Shown: positions 1 through 8,408, numbered from the stretch's first letter. The stretch: DNA of 36,161 nt from JAKACA01 sp050008715 (GCA_050008715.1 JBEKMC010000019.1:1-36161); one strand, 5' to 3'. Made by a program: numbers and translations. Notes: a model not told the origin generated them from the letters alone.

Positions 1-40
1 TGCCGGGAAGCCGGGCTCTCCACGTTGTGAGTGCCGCCGT

Positions 41-61
41 TTGACCAGTCAGTCAACTGGT
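41..61. promoter_or_regulatory. Overlapping inverted repeats upstream of the agmatine cluster
   Basis: Two overlapping inverted repeats lie about 110 nt before the first gene: TTGAC (41-45) with GTCAA (52-56), and ACCAGT (44-49) with ACTGGT (56-61). This is the size and form of a site for a dimeric GntR- or TetR-type repressor. No regulator gene is in the window. Nothing else recognisable is seen in bases 1-168. Confidence 0.3.
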
Positions 62-168
62 ACCACACTGAGAAAGAGGCAGAAGTTCCCATTTCGGGGG
101 CTTGACCAGCGGACGCGACGCCTTCCGAGCGCGCCCGGAGGTCAGCCGCTTGGTCGTGGAGGTTGACA

Positions 169-654
169 ATGGAACAGGTGCCCACTCGGGTGGCGGGACC
201 GGACGGCAGCCACGTCCGCGGCATTCATCATGTCGGGATCACCGTGGCAGATCTCGACCGGTCGGTCGCCTTCTACCAGGACCTGCTGGGAATGGAGCTT
301 CTCGATCTGAGCGAGGACGAGGACGTCGCTGCGGTCGTCGGCATACCGGGAGCTCGTGTGCGGGCGGCCGACCTCAACGCCGGCAACGGCCAGGTCCTCG
401 AACTGCTCCAGTACAAGGTGCCGAAGGCCCAGGCGACCGTTCCCGACCCGGACACGATCGGCAGCTGCCATGTCTCGTTCCAGGTGGACGATCTCTCGGC
501 AGCCATCGCCCGCCTGTCACGTGCAGGAGGGGGCACCATGGGCGACGTCGCGGCACTCACTGAAGGGCAGGTCTGGACGGGCTGCACGGTCGTCTATGCC
601 CGCGACCCGGACGGAATGATCATCGAGCTCATGGAGCGAGGGACGGATGCCTGA
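169..654 (+). CDS. VOC (glyoxalase/bleomycin-resistance fold) family protein
   Basis: A small 161-residue protein with one vicinal-oxygen-chelate domain. The N-terminal strand IHHVGITVADLDRSVAFYQ is typical, and the end RDPDGMIIELME supplies the usual metal-ligand Glu. His in IHHVG and Glu in IELME are probable metal ligands. The ATG at 169 is preferred over a TTG at 163 because GGAGG (158-162) lies 6 nt before it. The gene overlaps the next one by 8 nt, so it is probably the first gene of the decarboxylase/agmatine cluster. VOC members include glyoxalase I, epimerases and dioxygenases, and the substrate cannot be told from sequence. Its position suggests it processes a small metabolite of the same pathway, which is inference. 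Confidence 0.85.
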   Translation: MEQVPTRVAGPDGSHVRGIHHVGITVADLDRSVAFYQDLLGMELLDLSEDEDVAAVVGIPGARVRAADLNAGNGQVLELLQYKVPKAQATVPDPDTIGSCHVSFQVDDLSAAIARLSRAGGGTMGDVAALTEGQVWTGCTVVYARDPDGMIIELMERGTDA

Positions 655-2056
655 CACGAGCGTTCCCGCCGGCCCCAAGGAGAGCGGCTCGGTGATCGAC
701 GAGTGCCTGTCCGTGCGGGGAGGCCATCTCTTCATCGAAGACTGCGACACGGTCGAGCTGGCCGCCCGATTCGGCACGCCCGTCTACGTCGTCTCGGAGA
801 ACCAGCTCCGGCGGAACGCGCAGCGGTTCGTGCGGGTCTTCTCCGAGCGATGGAACGGCCCGGTCAACATCCTCGCCTCGATCAAGGCGAACCACGTGCT
901 GGCACTGCGCCGCATTCTCTCCGCCGAGGGCGTCGGCTGTGACACCTTCGGCTCTTCCGAGCTGTGGGCAGCCCTGTCGTGCGGCGTCCCCCCGTCACTC
1001 ATCTCGGTAAACGGCAGCGGTAAGTCGTCCGAGCTGATCGAACAGGCGGTCGCCGCCGGATGCCGCATCACGCTCGACGCGCCACGGGAGCTGGATCTCG
1101 CCGTGGCAGCTGCTCGCAAGCTGGGCAGGCGTGCCCTCGTGCGCGTGCGCGTGCGCCCGGATCTGTCGTCGCTCGCAGGTATCGCCTCCGACTTCAGCCC
1201 CGAGGGCGAGTCCATCACCGAGATCTCCCGCCGCTACAAGGCCGGCATCCCGATGAACGAGGTTCTCCCTTTGGGCGAGCGGGCGCTTGCCTGCGAAGAG
1301 GTCGAGCTCGTGGGTATCCATGCCCACTTCGCCCGGCACAGCCGCAGCCTCGAGGTGTGGGAGGCGATGATGCGTGCCTACGGAGACTCCATCGCCCGGC
1401 TCAGCGCCGCCTGGTCGGGTTGGCAGCCGAAGGAGATCGACGTCGGCGGCGGCATCCCCTCGCCCCGCGACCCGACCGGTCGGGCAATCCCACGACTCGC
1501 CGCCGAAGCGGGGCAGGCGCCGTCTCTCGACCGCTACGCCGAGGTCATCACTTCCAGCCTGGCGGAGTCGCTGGAACGCCACGGCCTGGCGGTGGCGGGC
1601 ACGACACTCGAGGTCGAGCCCGGCCGCGGCCTGTACGCCGACATCGGCCTCCACCTCAGTAGCGTCGTCAACGTGAAGTTCGAGTCCGAGCCCTCGCCAT
1701 TGAGGTTCGTCGAGCTCGACACGTCCGAGATATTCCTCATGGACGTCAATCTCGAGCACGACCGCTTCGCTCACCTCGTGGCGAGCCGAGCCGCCGAGCC
1801 GCCTTCTTGGACGTGCGACCTTGTCGGAAGGAGCTGCGGCTTCGACACGATCATCCCGGACGCCGCCATTGCCGAAGCGGAGCCAGGCGATGTCGTGGCG
1901 TTCCTCGACACCGGCGCCTACCAGGAGGCCTGCGCGAGCAACTTCAACGCCCTCGGGCGTCCTGCGACGGTGCTCGTCGCCGGCGCCGAGGCGTGGGTCG
2001 TCCGCCGCGCGGAGACCCTCGCCGACGTCTTCGCTCGCGACGTCGCTGCCTCCTAG
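647..2056 (+). CDS. Fold-type III PLP-dependent amino acid decarboxylase (DapDC/ODC family)
   Basis: A 469-residue member of the alanine-racemase-fold decarboxylases that include diaminopimelate, ornithine and arginine decarboxylases. Visible features are the Schiff-base lysine in ASIKANH (Lys80), GIHAH (223-227), the glycine-rich phosphate loop VGGGI (266-270), EPGRGLYAD (324-332), the catalytic-Cys-type motif GRSCGFD (394-400) and GAYQEACASNFN near the C-terminus. The HxGSQ pattern usual in LysA is absent, and residues 175-210 contain an unusual insert-like stretch, so it is probably not housekeeping lysA. It is followed by putrescine carbamoyltransferase, an exchanger and agmatine deiminase, so an arginine- or other basic-amino-acid decarboxylase making the amine for this pathway is plausible but unproven. 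It overlaps the VOC gene by 8 nt. A 150-nt gap follows. Confidence 0.8.
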   Translation: MPDTSVPAGPKESGSVIDECLSVRGGHLFIEDCDTVELAARFGTPVYVVSENQLRRNAQRFVRVFSERWNGPVNILASIKANHVLALRRILSAEGVGCDTFGSSELWAALSCGVPPSLISVNGSGKSSELIEQAVAAGCRITLDAPRELDLAVAAARKLGRRALVRVRVRPDLSSLAGIASDFSPEGESITEISRRYKAGIPMNEVLPLGERALACEEVELVGIHAHFARHSRSLEVWEAMMRAYGDSIARLSAAWSGWQPKEIDVGGGIPSPRDPTGRAIPRLAAEAGQAPSLDRYAEVITSSLAESLERHGLAVAGTTLEVEPGRGLYADIGLHLSSVVNVKFESEPSPLRFVELDTSEIFLMDVNLEHDRFAHLVASRAAEPPSWTCDLVGRSCGFDTIIPDAAIAEAEPGDVVAFLDTGAYQEACASNFNALGRPATVLVAGAEAWVVRRAETLADVFARDVAAS

Positions 2057-2115
2057 AGGCAGATCTTCCGAGCGGCAGGGACCTTCGACTCTAGGCAGTC
2101 CCCATCGGCTTGCCT

Positions 2116-2137
2116 AACCTGGACATATGTCCAAGTT
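2116..2137. promoter_or_regulatory. 22-bp palindromic operator candidate before ptcA
   Basis: A near-perfect palindrome with the 14-nt perfect core TGGACATATGTCCA (2120-2133). It extends to AAC on the left and GTT on the right with one mismatched pair (2119/2134). It sits 70-90 nt before the ptcA start in the only sizeable gap of the first half of the cluster. The size suits a homodimeric regulator. No clear -10/-35 pair could be fixed around it. Confidence 0.5.
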
Positions 2138-2206
2138 GAGGGGCCACCCGGGTGCCTGCCCGGTGAACGGCCCCCGAGCGCCTCTCAGCGCAGGAGGTCA
2201 GTTCCG

Positions 2207-3286
2207 ATGACAAGCCAGGCTCCCGCACAGCACTTCATCGACACTCAGCAGCTCACCCCCGAGTTGCTGCGGAAGCAGATGGAGCTGATTTCCTTGCTCA
2301 AGCAGGCTGACCGCCATCGTGCTTGTCCTCCGCTGCTACATGACGCCTCTCTCGGCATGATCTTCGAAGAGCCCTCAACCCGCACCCGGGTGTCATTCGA
2401 AGTGGCCATGACGAAGCTCGGCGGCCATGCCCTCTATCTGAAGCCTGGAGAGATTCATCTCGGCCAGAAGGAGAGCATCAAGGACACTGCCAAGGTCCTC
2501 TCCCGCATGGTTGACGTGATCGAGATCCGGGCGCTCAAGCACGAGACGGTGACCGGGTTCGCCGAGCACGCGCTCGTGCCGGTGATCAACGGCTTGACCG
2601 ACTACAACCACCCCACCCAGGCGCTCTGCGACGCATTCACCATGCAGGAGCACAAGCTTGCGGACAAGGCGTGGAGCGACCTCCGAGTCGTCTTCGTAGG
2701 AGACGCCACGAACGTCTGCGTCTCGCTGGCTTTGATCGTGACCATGCTCGGTGGGACCTTCGTGCACGCACGGCCCGAGCAGTACGGTCTCAAGGCGCAG
2801 TGGCCGACCGTTCTCGACGAGCTGGCGGACAACGCCAGCCGGTTCGGCGGAAGCTACATCGGGACGGAGGAAGTCGAGGATGCCGTCCGTGCGGCTGACT
2901 TCATCTACACCGATCTCTGGTGGTGGTTCGGCCAGGAGGACGAGATCCCGGACCGGGTCCGTGCCTTCAAGCCCCGCTACGAGGTCAACGCCGCCATGCT
3001 GGCGCGGGCACCTGAGCACGTGCGATTCATGCACTGCCTGCCGGCGTCTCGTGGGGTGGAGGTCACCGACGAGGTGATGGACGGGCCGAAGTCGATCATC
3101 TACCCGCAGAGCGAGAACCGGTTGCACACCGAGAAGGCTCTGCTCACCTGGTACGTCTACCCCCGGCTGGCCCAACCCGTGCCCGCTACGAGGGCTCTCC
3201 ACGAAGAGCGAGTCCAGTCCTTCCTGGACGACGCCGAGATGACCGGCCTGTTGAACGGCCAAGAGCAGCAGGAGTCGGCCAGATGA
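2207..3286 (+). CDS. ptcA: Putrescine carbamoyltransferase
   Basis: A 359-residue enzyme of the aspartate/ornithine carbamoyltransferase family. It would interconvert N-carbamoylputrescine plus phosphate with putrescine plus carbamoyl phosphate in the cytosol. The carbamoyl-phosphate loop STRTR is at 57-61, HPTQ at 135-138 and HCLP at 276-279. Features that favour PTCase over OTCase are VINGLTDYNHPTQ, the YTDLWW segment (234-239) where OTCases have DVWxSMG, and HCLPASRGVEVTDEV, close to the Enterococcus enzyme as I remember it. The C-terminus is long and ends in a polar tail. The start is set by AGGAGG (2192-2197) 9 nt before ATG. The permease starts within its stop codon (ATGA). The usual partner carbamate kinase is not in the window. 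Confidence 0.85.
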   Translation: MTSQAPAQHFIDTQQLTPELLRKQMELISLLKQADRHRACPPLLHDASLGMIFEEPSTRTRVSFEVAMTKLGGHALYLKPGEIHLGQKESIKDTAKVLSRMVDVIEIRALKHETVTGFAEHALVPVINGLTDYNHPTQALCDAFTMQEHKLADKAWSDLRVVFVGDATNVCVSLALIVTMLGGTFVHARPEQYGLKAQWPTVLDELADNASRFGGSYIGTEEVEDAVRAADFIYTDLWWWFGQEDEIPDRVRAFKPRYEVNAAMLARAPEHVRFMHCLPASRGVEVTDEVMDGPKSIIYPQSENRLHTEKALLTWYVYPRLAQPVPATRALHEERVQSFLDDAEMTGLLNGQEQQESAR

Positions 3287-4818
3287 CCGCCCTTGACGTC
3301 GGCGCTTCGCCGCCGAAGGGACTGGCAAAGCTCGGCGCCCTTCGACGCTTCGACATGATCCTGTTCAGCGTGGCGGCCATCCTGTGTCTCTCTCAGGTGC
3401 CGATCACCGCCAGCCTCGGACAGTCCGTGATCGTCTGGACGATCGTGGTCATCTTCCTGTTCTTCCTTCCCTACGGTCTCATCACGGCCGAGCTCGGTTC
3501 GACGTACCCGGACGCGGGTGGGATCTATTCATGGGTGGCACGCGCCTTCGGCCCCTTCTGGGGAACCCAGGTGTCCTGGTGGTACTGGGTCAATGTCGGC
3601 ATCTGGCTACCGTCCGTCTACCTCATGTTCTCCACCCTCATGGGCCAGCTGTTCGGCTGGCACATCAGCTTTTGGGAGAGCGTGATCATCGCCATCGCCC
3701 TCATCTGGATCAACTTCGGCGTCAACGTCGTCAAGCTCGAGACGAGCAAGTGGGTGGCGAACACGGCTGCCATCATCACCGTGACGGTCATGCTCGTGCT
3801 TGCCGTCGCCGGCTTCGTCCACCTAGCCCTTCACGGCTCGGCGAACGTCTGGAGCCGCCAGACGACCATGCCGACCTGGGCGAGCCTCGGCTGCCTCGGT
3901 GTCGTCGTCTACAACTTCCTCGGCTTCGAGCTGATGAGCAGTGCCAGCCAGGAGATGCGCGACCCCAAGAAGGACGTTCCCCGATCGATCCTCACATCCG
4001 GTCTCCTCATCGGGGTCTTCTACGTCATCGCAGTGGTCGGCATCCTGCTCCTCCTGCCACTGACGAAGATCACGTCGACGACGGGGCTGTACAACGGGCT
4101 GAAGGCTGGTCTCGGCTCGGCTGGAGTCGGCCACGTCTTTGCTTTCATTCTTTGCCTCGGTGCCCTGTACTGCTTCTTCGCCCTCCTCATTCCATGGACA
4201 ATCGGCGCCAACCGCGCAGCGGCTGAAGCTGCCCAGCGAGGCGACCTGCCGCGCGTGTTCGGCCATATGAACCAGCGGTTCAAGACGCCGGTGGGGGCGG
4301 CGGCACTGACCTCGATCATCGGGACGACCTTCACTCTCGCCTTTGGTGTCATCGTGGCCACGACAGGCCAGAATTCGAGCGTCGAGACGCTGTTCTGGAA
4401 CCTGTTCGCCTTCAGCTCGGTGGTCTTCATGTTCTGCTACCTCCTCATGACAGCTGCCTTCTTCAAGCTGCGGCGCAAGGACCCGGACACACCGCGGCCT
4501 TACCGGGTACCGGGCGGGACGGCGGGAGCGCTCGTGGTCACCGTCCTGTGCCTCGCCTTCGTGTCGGCTGGCATCCTCTTCTTCCTCTGGGCCGACCCGA
4601 CCGGTCCTGCCGACTGGTCGTTCATCGGCCAGATGGCGATCGGTCTCGCCGTCGTGGCAGTCATCGGGGTCGTCTTCAACCATTTCGCCGCCCATCGTCC
4701 GGAGACCCCGGCGGGCGAGCACCCTGAGGCAGGAGCCAAGGTGGTCCTCGAAGGTCTCGTCCCGAACACCGCCGACGAGATACTCGAGGGCGAGCTGCAC
4801 AAGGAGGGATCGCGATGA
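3283..4818 (+). CDS. APC-family amino acid/polyamine exchanger, AguD-like
   Basis: A 511-residue integral membrane transporter of the APC superfamily with about twelve hydrophobic segments between residues 25 and 460. It has a GadC/AguD-like start (RFDMILFSVAAILCL), the substrate-loop helix TYPDAGGIYSWVARAFGPFWG, and YNFLGFELMSSASQEMRDPKKDVPRSI in the middle, a stretch typical of antiporters of this group. A charged cytoplasmic tail follows residue 460. Its genes on both sides are putrescine carbamoyltransferase and agmatine deiminase, overlapping it by 4 nt at each end. Agmatine uptake or agmatine/putrescine exchange is therefore the most likely role. The substrate is inferred from context only. 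Confidence 0.85.
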   Translation: MTALDVGASPPKGLAKLGALRRFDMILFSVAAILCLSQVPITASLGQSVIVWTIVVIFLFFLPYGLITAELGSTYPDAGGIYSWVARAFGPFWGTQVSWWYWVNVGIWLPSVYLMFSTLMGQLFGWHISFWESVIIAIALIWINFGVNVVKLETSKWVANTAAIITVTVMLVLAVAGFVHLALHGSANVWSRQTTMPTWASLGCLGVVVYNFLGFELMSSASQEMRDPKKDVPRSILTSGLLIGVFYVIAVVGILLLLPLTKITSTTGLYNGLKAGLGSAGVGHVFAFILCLGALYCFFALLIPWTIGANRAAAEAAQRGDLPRVFGHMNQRFKTPVGAAALTSIIGTTFTLAFGVIVATTGQNSSVETLFWNLFAFSSVVFMFCYLLMTAAFFKLRRKDPDTPRPYRVPGGTAGALVVTVLCLAFVSAGILFFLWADPTGPADWSFIGQMAIGLAVVAVIGVVFNHFAAHRPETPAGEHPEAGAKVVLEGLVPNTADEILEGELHKEGSR

Positions 4819-5936
4819 GCCGACGCCTGAGCACCACGCCGCGTCACGATGGCTTCCGCATGCCTGCCGAGTGGGAGCCTCACGCCGGCACCTGGATCGC
4901 TTGGCCGGAGCGGCCCGACAACTGGCGCCTCGGTGGCAAGCCTGCCCAGGCAGCTTTCACGAGGGTGGCCGAGGCAATCGCCGCCGCTGAGCCGGTAACC
5001 GTGCTCGCCTCGGAGCACCAATTCCAGAACGCCCGCGGTCGGTTGTCGCCTGACATCCGGGTCGTCGAGGCGACGACGAACGACACCTGGATGCGCGACA
5101 TCGGCGCCACATTCCTCGTCGGCCCAGACGGCGAGGTGCGAGGCGTCGACTGGACTTTCAATGCTTGGGGCGGTCTGATCGACGGGCTGTACTTTCCGTG
5201 GGACGACGACGATCTCGTCGCCTGCAAGCTCTGCGAGATCGAGCGTCTGGACTCCTACCGCACGGACGGGTTCGTCCTCGAAGGGGGCTCCATCGACGTC
5301 GACGGCGAGGGCACGGTCCTCACGACGGAGGAGTGTCTGCTCTCGCGGGGCCGTAACCCGGGCATGGGGCGAGCGGAGATCGAGGGTGTCCTCTTGGAGT
5401 ACTTGGGAGCCTCCAAGGTCATCTGGCTGCCCGACGGCGTCTATCTCGACGAGACGAACGGGCACGTGGACAACTTCTGCCGCTTCGTTGCGCCCGGAAC
5501 GGTCATATTGACCTGGACCGACGACGATTCTGATCCCCAGTACAAGCGGTCGATGCAGGCTCTCGAGATTCTCGAGCACGCCACCGATGCGGCCGGGCGG
5601 CCGGTCGAGATCGTCCGCATCCACCAGCCGGACCCGATCCGCATCACTGAGGAGGAGGCCTCGGGCGTCGACGTCGTTGCAGGAAGCCAGCCTCGCTCGG
5701 CCGGCGAACGGCTCGCCGGTTCCTACGTCAACTCGTACTTCTGCAACGGCACGATCATCCTGCCCGTCTTCGGGGACCCGCATGACGAGGCTGCCGTAGG
5801 CGCCTACCGCCGCCTCTTCCCGGGCCGAAGCGTGGTCACCGTGCCGGGGCGCGAGATCCTGCTCGGTGGCGGCAACGTGCACTGCATCACTCAGCAGCAG
5901 CCCGCCGGCCTTCTCTGCCGTCATCTCGCCGCCTGA
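4815..5936 (+). CDS. aguA: Agmatine deiminase
   Basis: A 373-residue guanidino-modifying enzyme that hydrolyses agmatine to N-carbamoylputrescine and ammonia. The catalytic set is present: TWMRDIG (Asp95), EGGSIDVDGEG (Glu156), DETNGHVDNFCRF (His217, Asp219) and the nucleophile Cys357 in GGGNVHCITQQQP. Length and motif spacing match canonical AguA, whose N-terminal WEPHAG is also present (20-25). The gene overlaps the exchanger by 4 nt and is followed after 169 nt by the urease-like pair. No AguB-type N-carbamoylputrescine amidohydrolase is in the window, so PtcA is the obvious next enzyme, or possibly the urease-like protein. Confidence 0.93.
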   Translation: MSRRLSTTPRHDGFRMPAEWEPHAGTWIAWPERPDNWRLGGKPAQAAFTRVAEAIAAAEPVTVLASEHQFQNARGRLSPDIRVVEATTNDTWMRDIGATFLVGPDGEVRGVDWTFNAWGGLIDGLYFPWDDDDLVACKLCEIERLDSYRTDGFVLEGGSIDVDGEGTVLTTEECLLSRGRNPGMGRAEIEGVLLEYLGASKVIWLPDGVYLDETNGHVDNFCRFVAPGTVILTWTDDDSDPQYKRSMQALEILEHATDAAGRPVEIVRIHQPDPIRITEEEASGVDVVAGSQPRSAGERLAGSYVNSYFCNGTIILPVFGDPHDEAAVGAYRRLFPGRSVVTVPGREILLGGGNVHCITQQQPAGLLCRHLAA

Positions 5937-6012
5937 GCTCCGTATCGCCGCCGCCTCGTGATGGCGCCGTCGCCGGCGTCGAGCTTCCGGCACGCTGCTC
6001 CGCCGCGCTGTC

Positions 6013-6043
6013 TTCGAGAGTCGGACCGCGAGAGCGGTAGCGT
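6013..6043 (+). promoter_or_regulatory. Weak candidate promoter for the urease-like pair
   Basis: TTCGAG (6013-6018) and TAGCGT (6038-6043) are separated by 19 nt, in the 169-nt gap after aguA. The -10 fits the actinobacterial TANNNT pattern, while the -35 and spacing are weak. Read-through from aguA is equally possible. Confidence 0.25.
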
Positions 6044-6105
6044 GACGCCGCCATGCCGATGAGGCCATGAGCTCCTAGCAGGTCCAGAGCGACTGGAGTC
6101 CAGCG

Positions 6106-6717
6106 ATGCACATCTCTCCCGCGGAGGAGGAGCGAGCGCTCATCTTCACCATCGCCCAGCTCGCCCGTCGGCGCCGGACGCGGGGAAGCCCAGTGGGTGC
6201 GCAAGAAGCCATCGCTCTTGTCTGCGACGAGGTGCTGGAGGCGGCCTGGGACGGGCAGAGCCTGCAGGAGATCGTGACGCTCGGCCGATCGCTGCTCGGC
6301 GCCGATGACCTGCTGGACGGCGTTCCCGCTCTCGTTCGGCAAATCCAGGTTGAAGCGATGACCCCGAGCGGCAGCGTCCTCGTGTCCATCGACGAACCCT
6401 TCGGCCCACCCGACGGTGACGGACCCGGTGCCGTGCGCACGCTCCCCGGCATGATCGAGCTGAACGCCGGCAGCACGGTCGAGCAGGTACAGATTCGCAA
6501 CACTGGACAGCGGCGAGTCGTCGTCTCTTCGCACTTCCCCCTGGCGGAGCTGAACGCAGCCCTCGTGGCCGAGGGGGCCTCGCTCGACGGCAAGCGCCTT
6601 GCGATTCCGGCTGGCGCCTCTATCGTCTTCGAGCCGGGAGACACTCTCACCGTGCCGTTGATTCCCACTGCCATGGCCGGCGAAGAACGGCCGCCTCACG
6701 ACGAGGCGCTCGAGTGA
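6106..6717 (+). CDS. Fused urease gamma/beta-like subunit (divergent)
   Basis: A 203-residue fusion. Residues 1-98 match UreA (ISPAEEERALIFTIAQLARRR, the AIALVCDEVLEAAWDG segment, and VPALVRQIQVEAMTPSGSVLV). Residues 112-187 match the UreB core (ELNAGSTVEQVQIRNTG, SSHFPLAELNAAL, RLAIPAGASIVFEPG). The beta part differs from ordinary urease. The SHYHF segment is SHFPL, so the second His is Pro145, and the conserved C-terminal stretch corresponding to AVFGFRGE is missing. The start follows GGAG (6095-6098) by 7 nt. It overlaps the alpha-like gene by GTGA. Gamma/beta fusions occur in several bacteria, but the beta truncation suggests a different trimer surface. It would form a complex with the next protein. 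Confidence 0.88.
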   Translation: MHISPAEEERALIFTIAQLARRRRTRGSPVGAQEAIALVCDEVLEAAWDGQSLQEIVTLGRSLLGADDLLDGVPALVRQIQVEAMTPSGSVLVSIDEPFGPPDGDGPGAVRTLPGMIELNAGSTVEQVQIRNTGQRRVVVSSHFPLAELNAALVAEGASLDGKRLAIPAGASIVFEPGDTLTVPLIPTAMAGEERPPHDEALE

Positions 6718-8408
6718 CCTCTCTCGAGCGGGACCGCTACGCACGCTGGTACGGCCCGACGACGGGCGACCGCGTGCGGCTCGCCGACTCGTGCCTGTGG
6801 ATCGAGGTGGAGCGGGACTTCACCACCCACGGGGACGAGCTGCTCGGCGGGTGCGGAAAGACCGCCCGCGAGGGCCTCCTTGTGGGGCGGCGCCCGGGCG
6901 AAGCGGGAGCCTCGGCGCTCGACCTCGTCGTCACCGGGGTGGTCGTCGTCGACCCCGCGCTCGGGGTCTGCAAAGCGAACATCGGGGTCAAAGACGGAAG
7001 GATCGTCGCCATCGGAAGTGCGGGCAATCCCACGCGGAACCCCAGCGTCGATCTTCCCGTGGACGCCCATACGGCCATAGTGACCGGTGAAGGACTCATC
7101 GCCACACCCGGCATCGTCGACTCCCACGTCCACCTCTCGTCTCCGGCCATCGTCCCCGCGGCACTCTCGACTGGCACCACAACGGTGGTCGGGATGGGAA
7201 CTGGCGGCGTGTGGGACGTCGGGGCGAACCCCGCCTACAACCTCCACACGCTGATGTCGGCTTGGCGTGACGTCCCGATCAACGCAGCCTTCCTCGCTCG
7301 CGGATCCTCCAACTCTCCCTGGCTCCTGGAGGCGGCGGCCTCGTCAGGTGCAGGTGGCTTCAAGGTCCATGAGGACTGGGGGGCTACGCCGCATATCCTC
7401 GACGTCTGCCTCGACGTCGCCGAGGCGGTGGACCTTCCCGTGGCCGTGCATACGGATTCGTTGAATGAGTCGGGCTACCTCGCCGACACGATCGCCGCCA
7501 CCGGTGGGCGAACGGTTCACGCCTATCACGTCGAGGGCGGAGGAGGGCATCCTGACCTCCTCGAGATCTTGTCCGAGCCGCATGTCCTTGCCTCCTCGAC
7601 GACCCCGACGATTCCCTACACGACAAACACCCTGGCCGAGCTGTTCCCGATGACGATGACAGTCCATCGCCAGAACCCTGACTTCTCGGGCGATGTCGCC
7701 GTCACTCACTCGCGTATCCGTGCTCGGGCGATCGCTGCAGAGAACGTCCTGCACGATCTCGGGGCCATCAGCATCCTCAACTCGGACTCGATGGGAATGG
7801 GGCGGATTGCCGAGCCGCTCCGCCGCGGACTGCAACTCGCTCATGTCCACGCCCTTCGGTCCGGTGAGGGCGGTCCGGAGCGATCCGCCAACGAGCGAGT
7901 GCTCCGCTACCTCGCGAAGCTCACCCTCAACCCGGCCATTGCGCACGGGATGTCGCACGAGGTCGGGTCCCTGCAACCGGGGCGCCTTGCTGACATCGTC
8001 CTTTGGAACCCTGCTTACTTCGGCGCGAAGCCAGAACTCGTGTTGAAGAGCGGTTTCGTCGCCTGGGGCGTCTCTGGTAGCGGGTCGGGCTCGACCCGCC
8101 TCTGCCAACCTCGCCGCTTCCGCTCCTACTTCGGTGCCATGGGCGATGCAGCTCCTCGCTTGAGCTGCATCTTCGTTGCATCCGAAGCACTCGAGGACTC
8201 GGGCAGCCGACGCAAGCTACCGAGCGGGCTGTCCTACACCGCCATCCGCTCGAGCCGTCGCCTGACGAGACAGGCGATGCAGCGGAACACACTCGTGCCA
8301 CGGGTGCAGGTCCCTCTGGACGGCTCGCCTGTGCTGGTCGACGGCGAGACCGTCGACTTCCCGCCGGCAGAGAGCCTGCCCCTCACGCGCCTTCATCACC
8401 TCGCCTGA
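6714..8408 (+). CDS. Divergent urease alpha-like nickel amidohydrolase
   Basis: A 564-residue UreC homologue, full length for the family. All expected binuclear-metal residues are present: His138 and His140 (SHVH), Lys217 for carbamylation (GFKVHEDWGATP), His219, His246 (AVHTDSLNESG), His272 (AYHVEG) and Asp358 (NSDSMGMGR). The flap acid His318 and Arg334 (SRIR) are also kept. It departs from true urease in three ways: the flap Cys is Val317, the pocket segment usually rich in ATTCTPGPW is a shorter GMGTGGVWDVGANPAYN (160-176), and the glycine stretch after His272 is one residue shorter. GTG start, coupled to the gamma/beta gene. No ureD/E/F/G/H is nearby, so maturation must use genes elsewhere or differ. 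A substrate related to N-carbamoylputrescine is possible. Ordinary urea hydrolysis is not excluded. Confidence 0.88.
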   Translation: MTSLERDRYARWYGPTTGDRVRLADSCLWIEVERDFTTHGDELLGGCGKTAREGLLVGRRPGEAGASALDLVVTGVVVVDPALGVCKANIGVKDGRIVAIGSAGNPTRNPSVDLPVDAHTAIVTGEGLIATPGIVDSHVHLSSPAIVPAALSTGTTTVVGMGTGGVWDVGANPAYNLHTLMSAWRDVPINAAFLARGSSNSPWLLEAAASSGAGGFKVHEDWGATPHILDVCLDVAEAVDLPVAVHTDSLNESGYLADTIAATGGRTVHAYHVEGGGGHPDLLEILSEPHVLASSTTPTIPYTTNTLAELFPMTMTVHRQNPDFSGDVAVTHSRIRARAIAAENVLHDLGAISILNSDSMGMGRIAEPLRRGLQLAHVHALRSGEGGPERSANERVLRYLAKLTLNPAIAHGMSHEVGSLQPGRLADIVLWNPAYFGAKPELVLKSGFVAWGVSGSGSGSTRLCQPRRFRSYFGAMGDAAPRLSCIFVASEALEDSGSRRKLPSGLSYTAIRSSRRLTRQAMQRNTLVPRVQVPLDGSPVLVDGETVDFPPAESLPLTRLHHLA

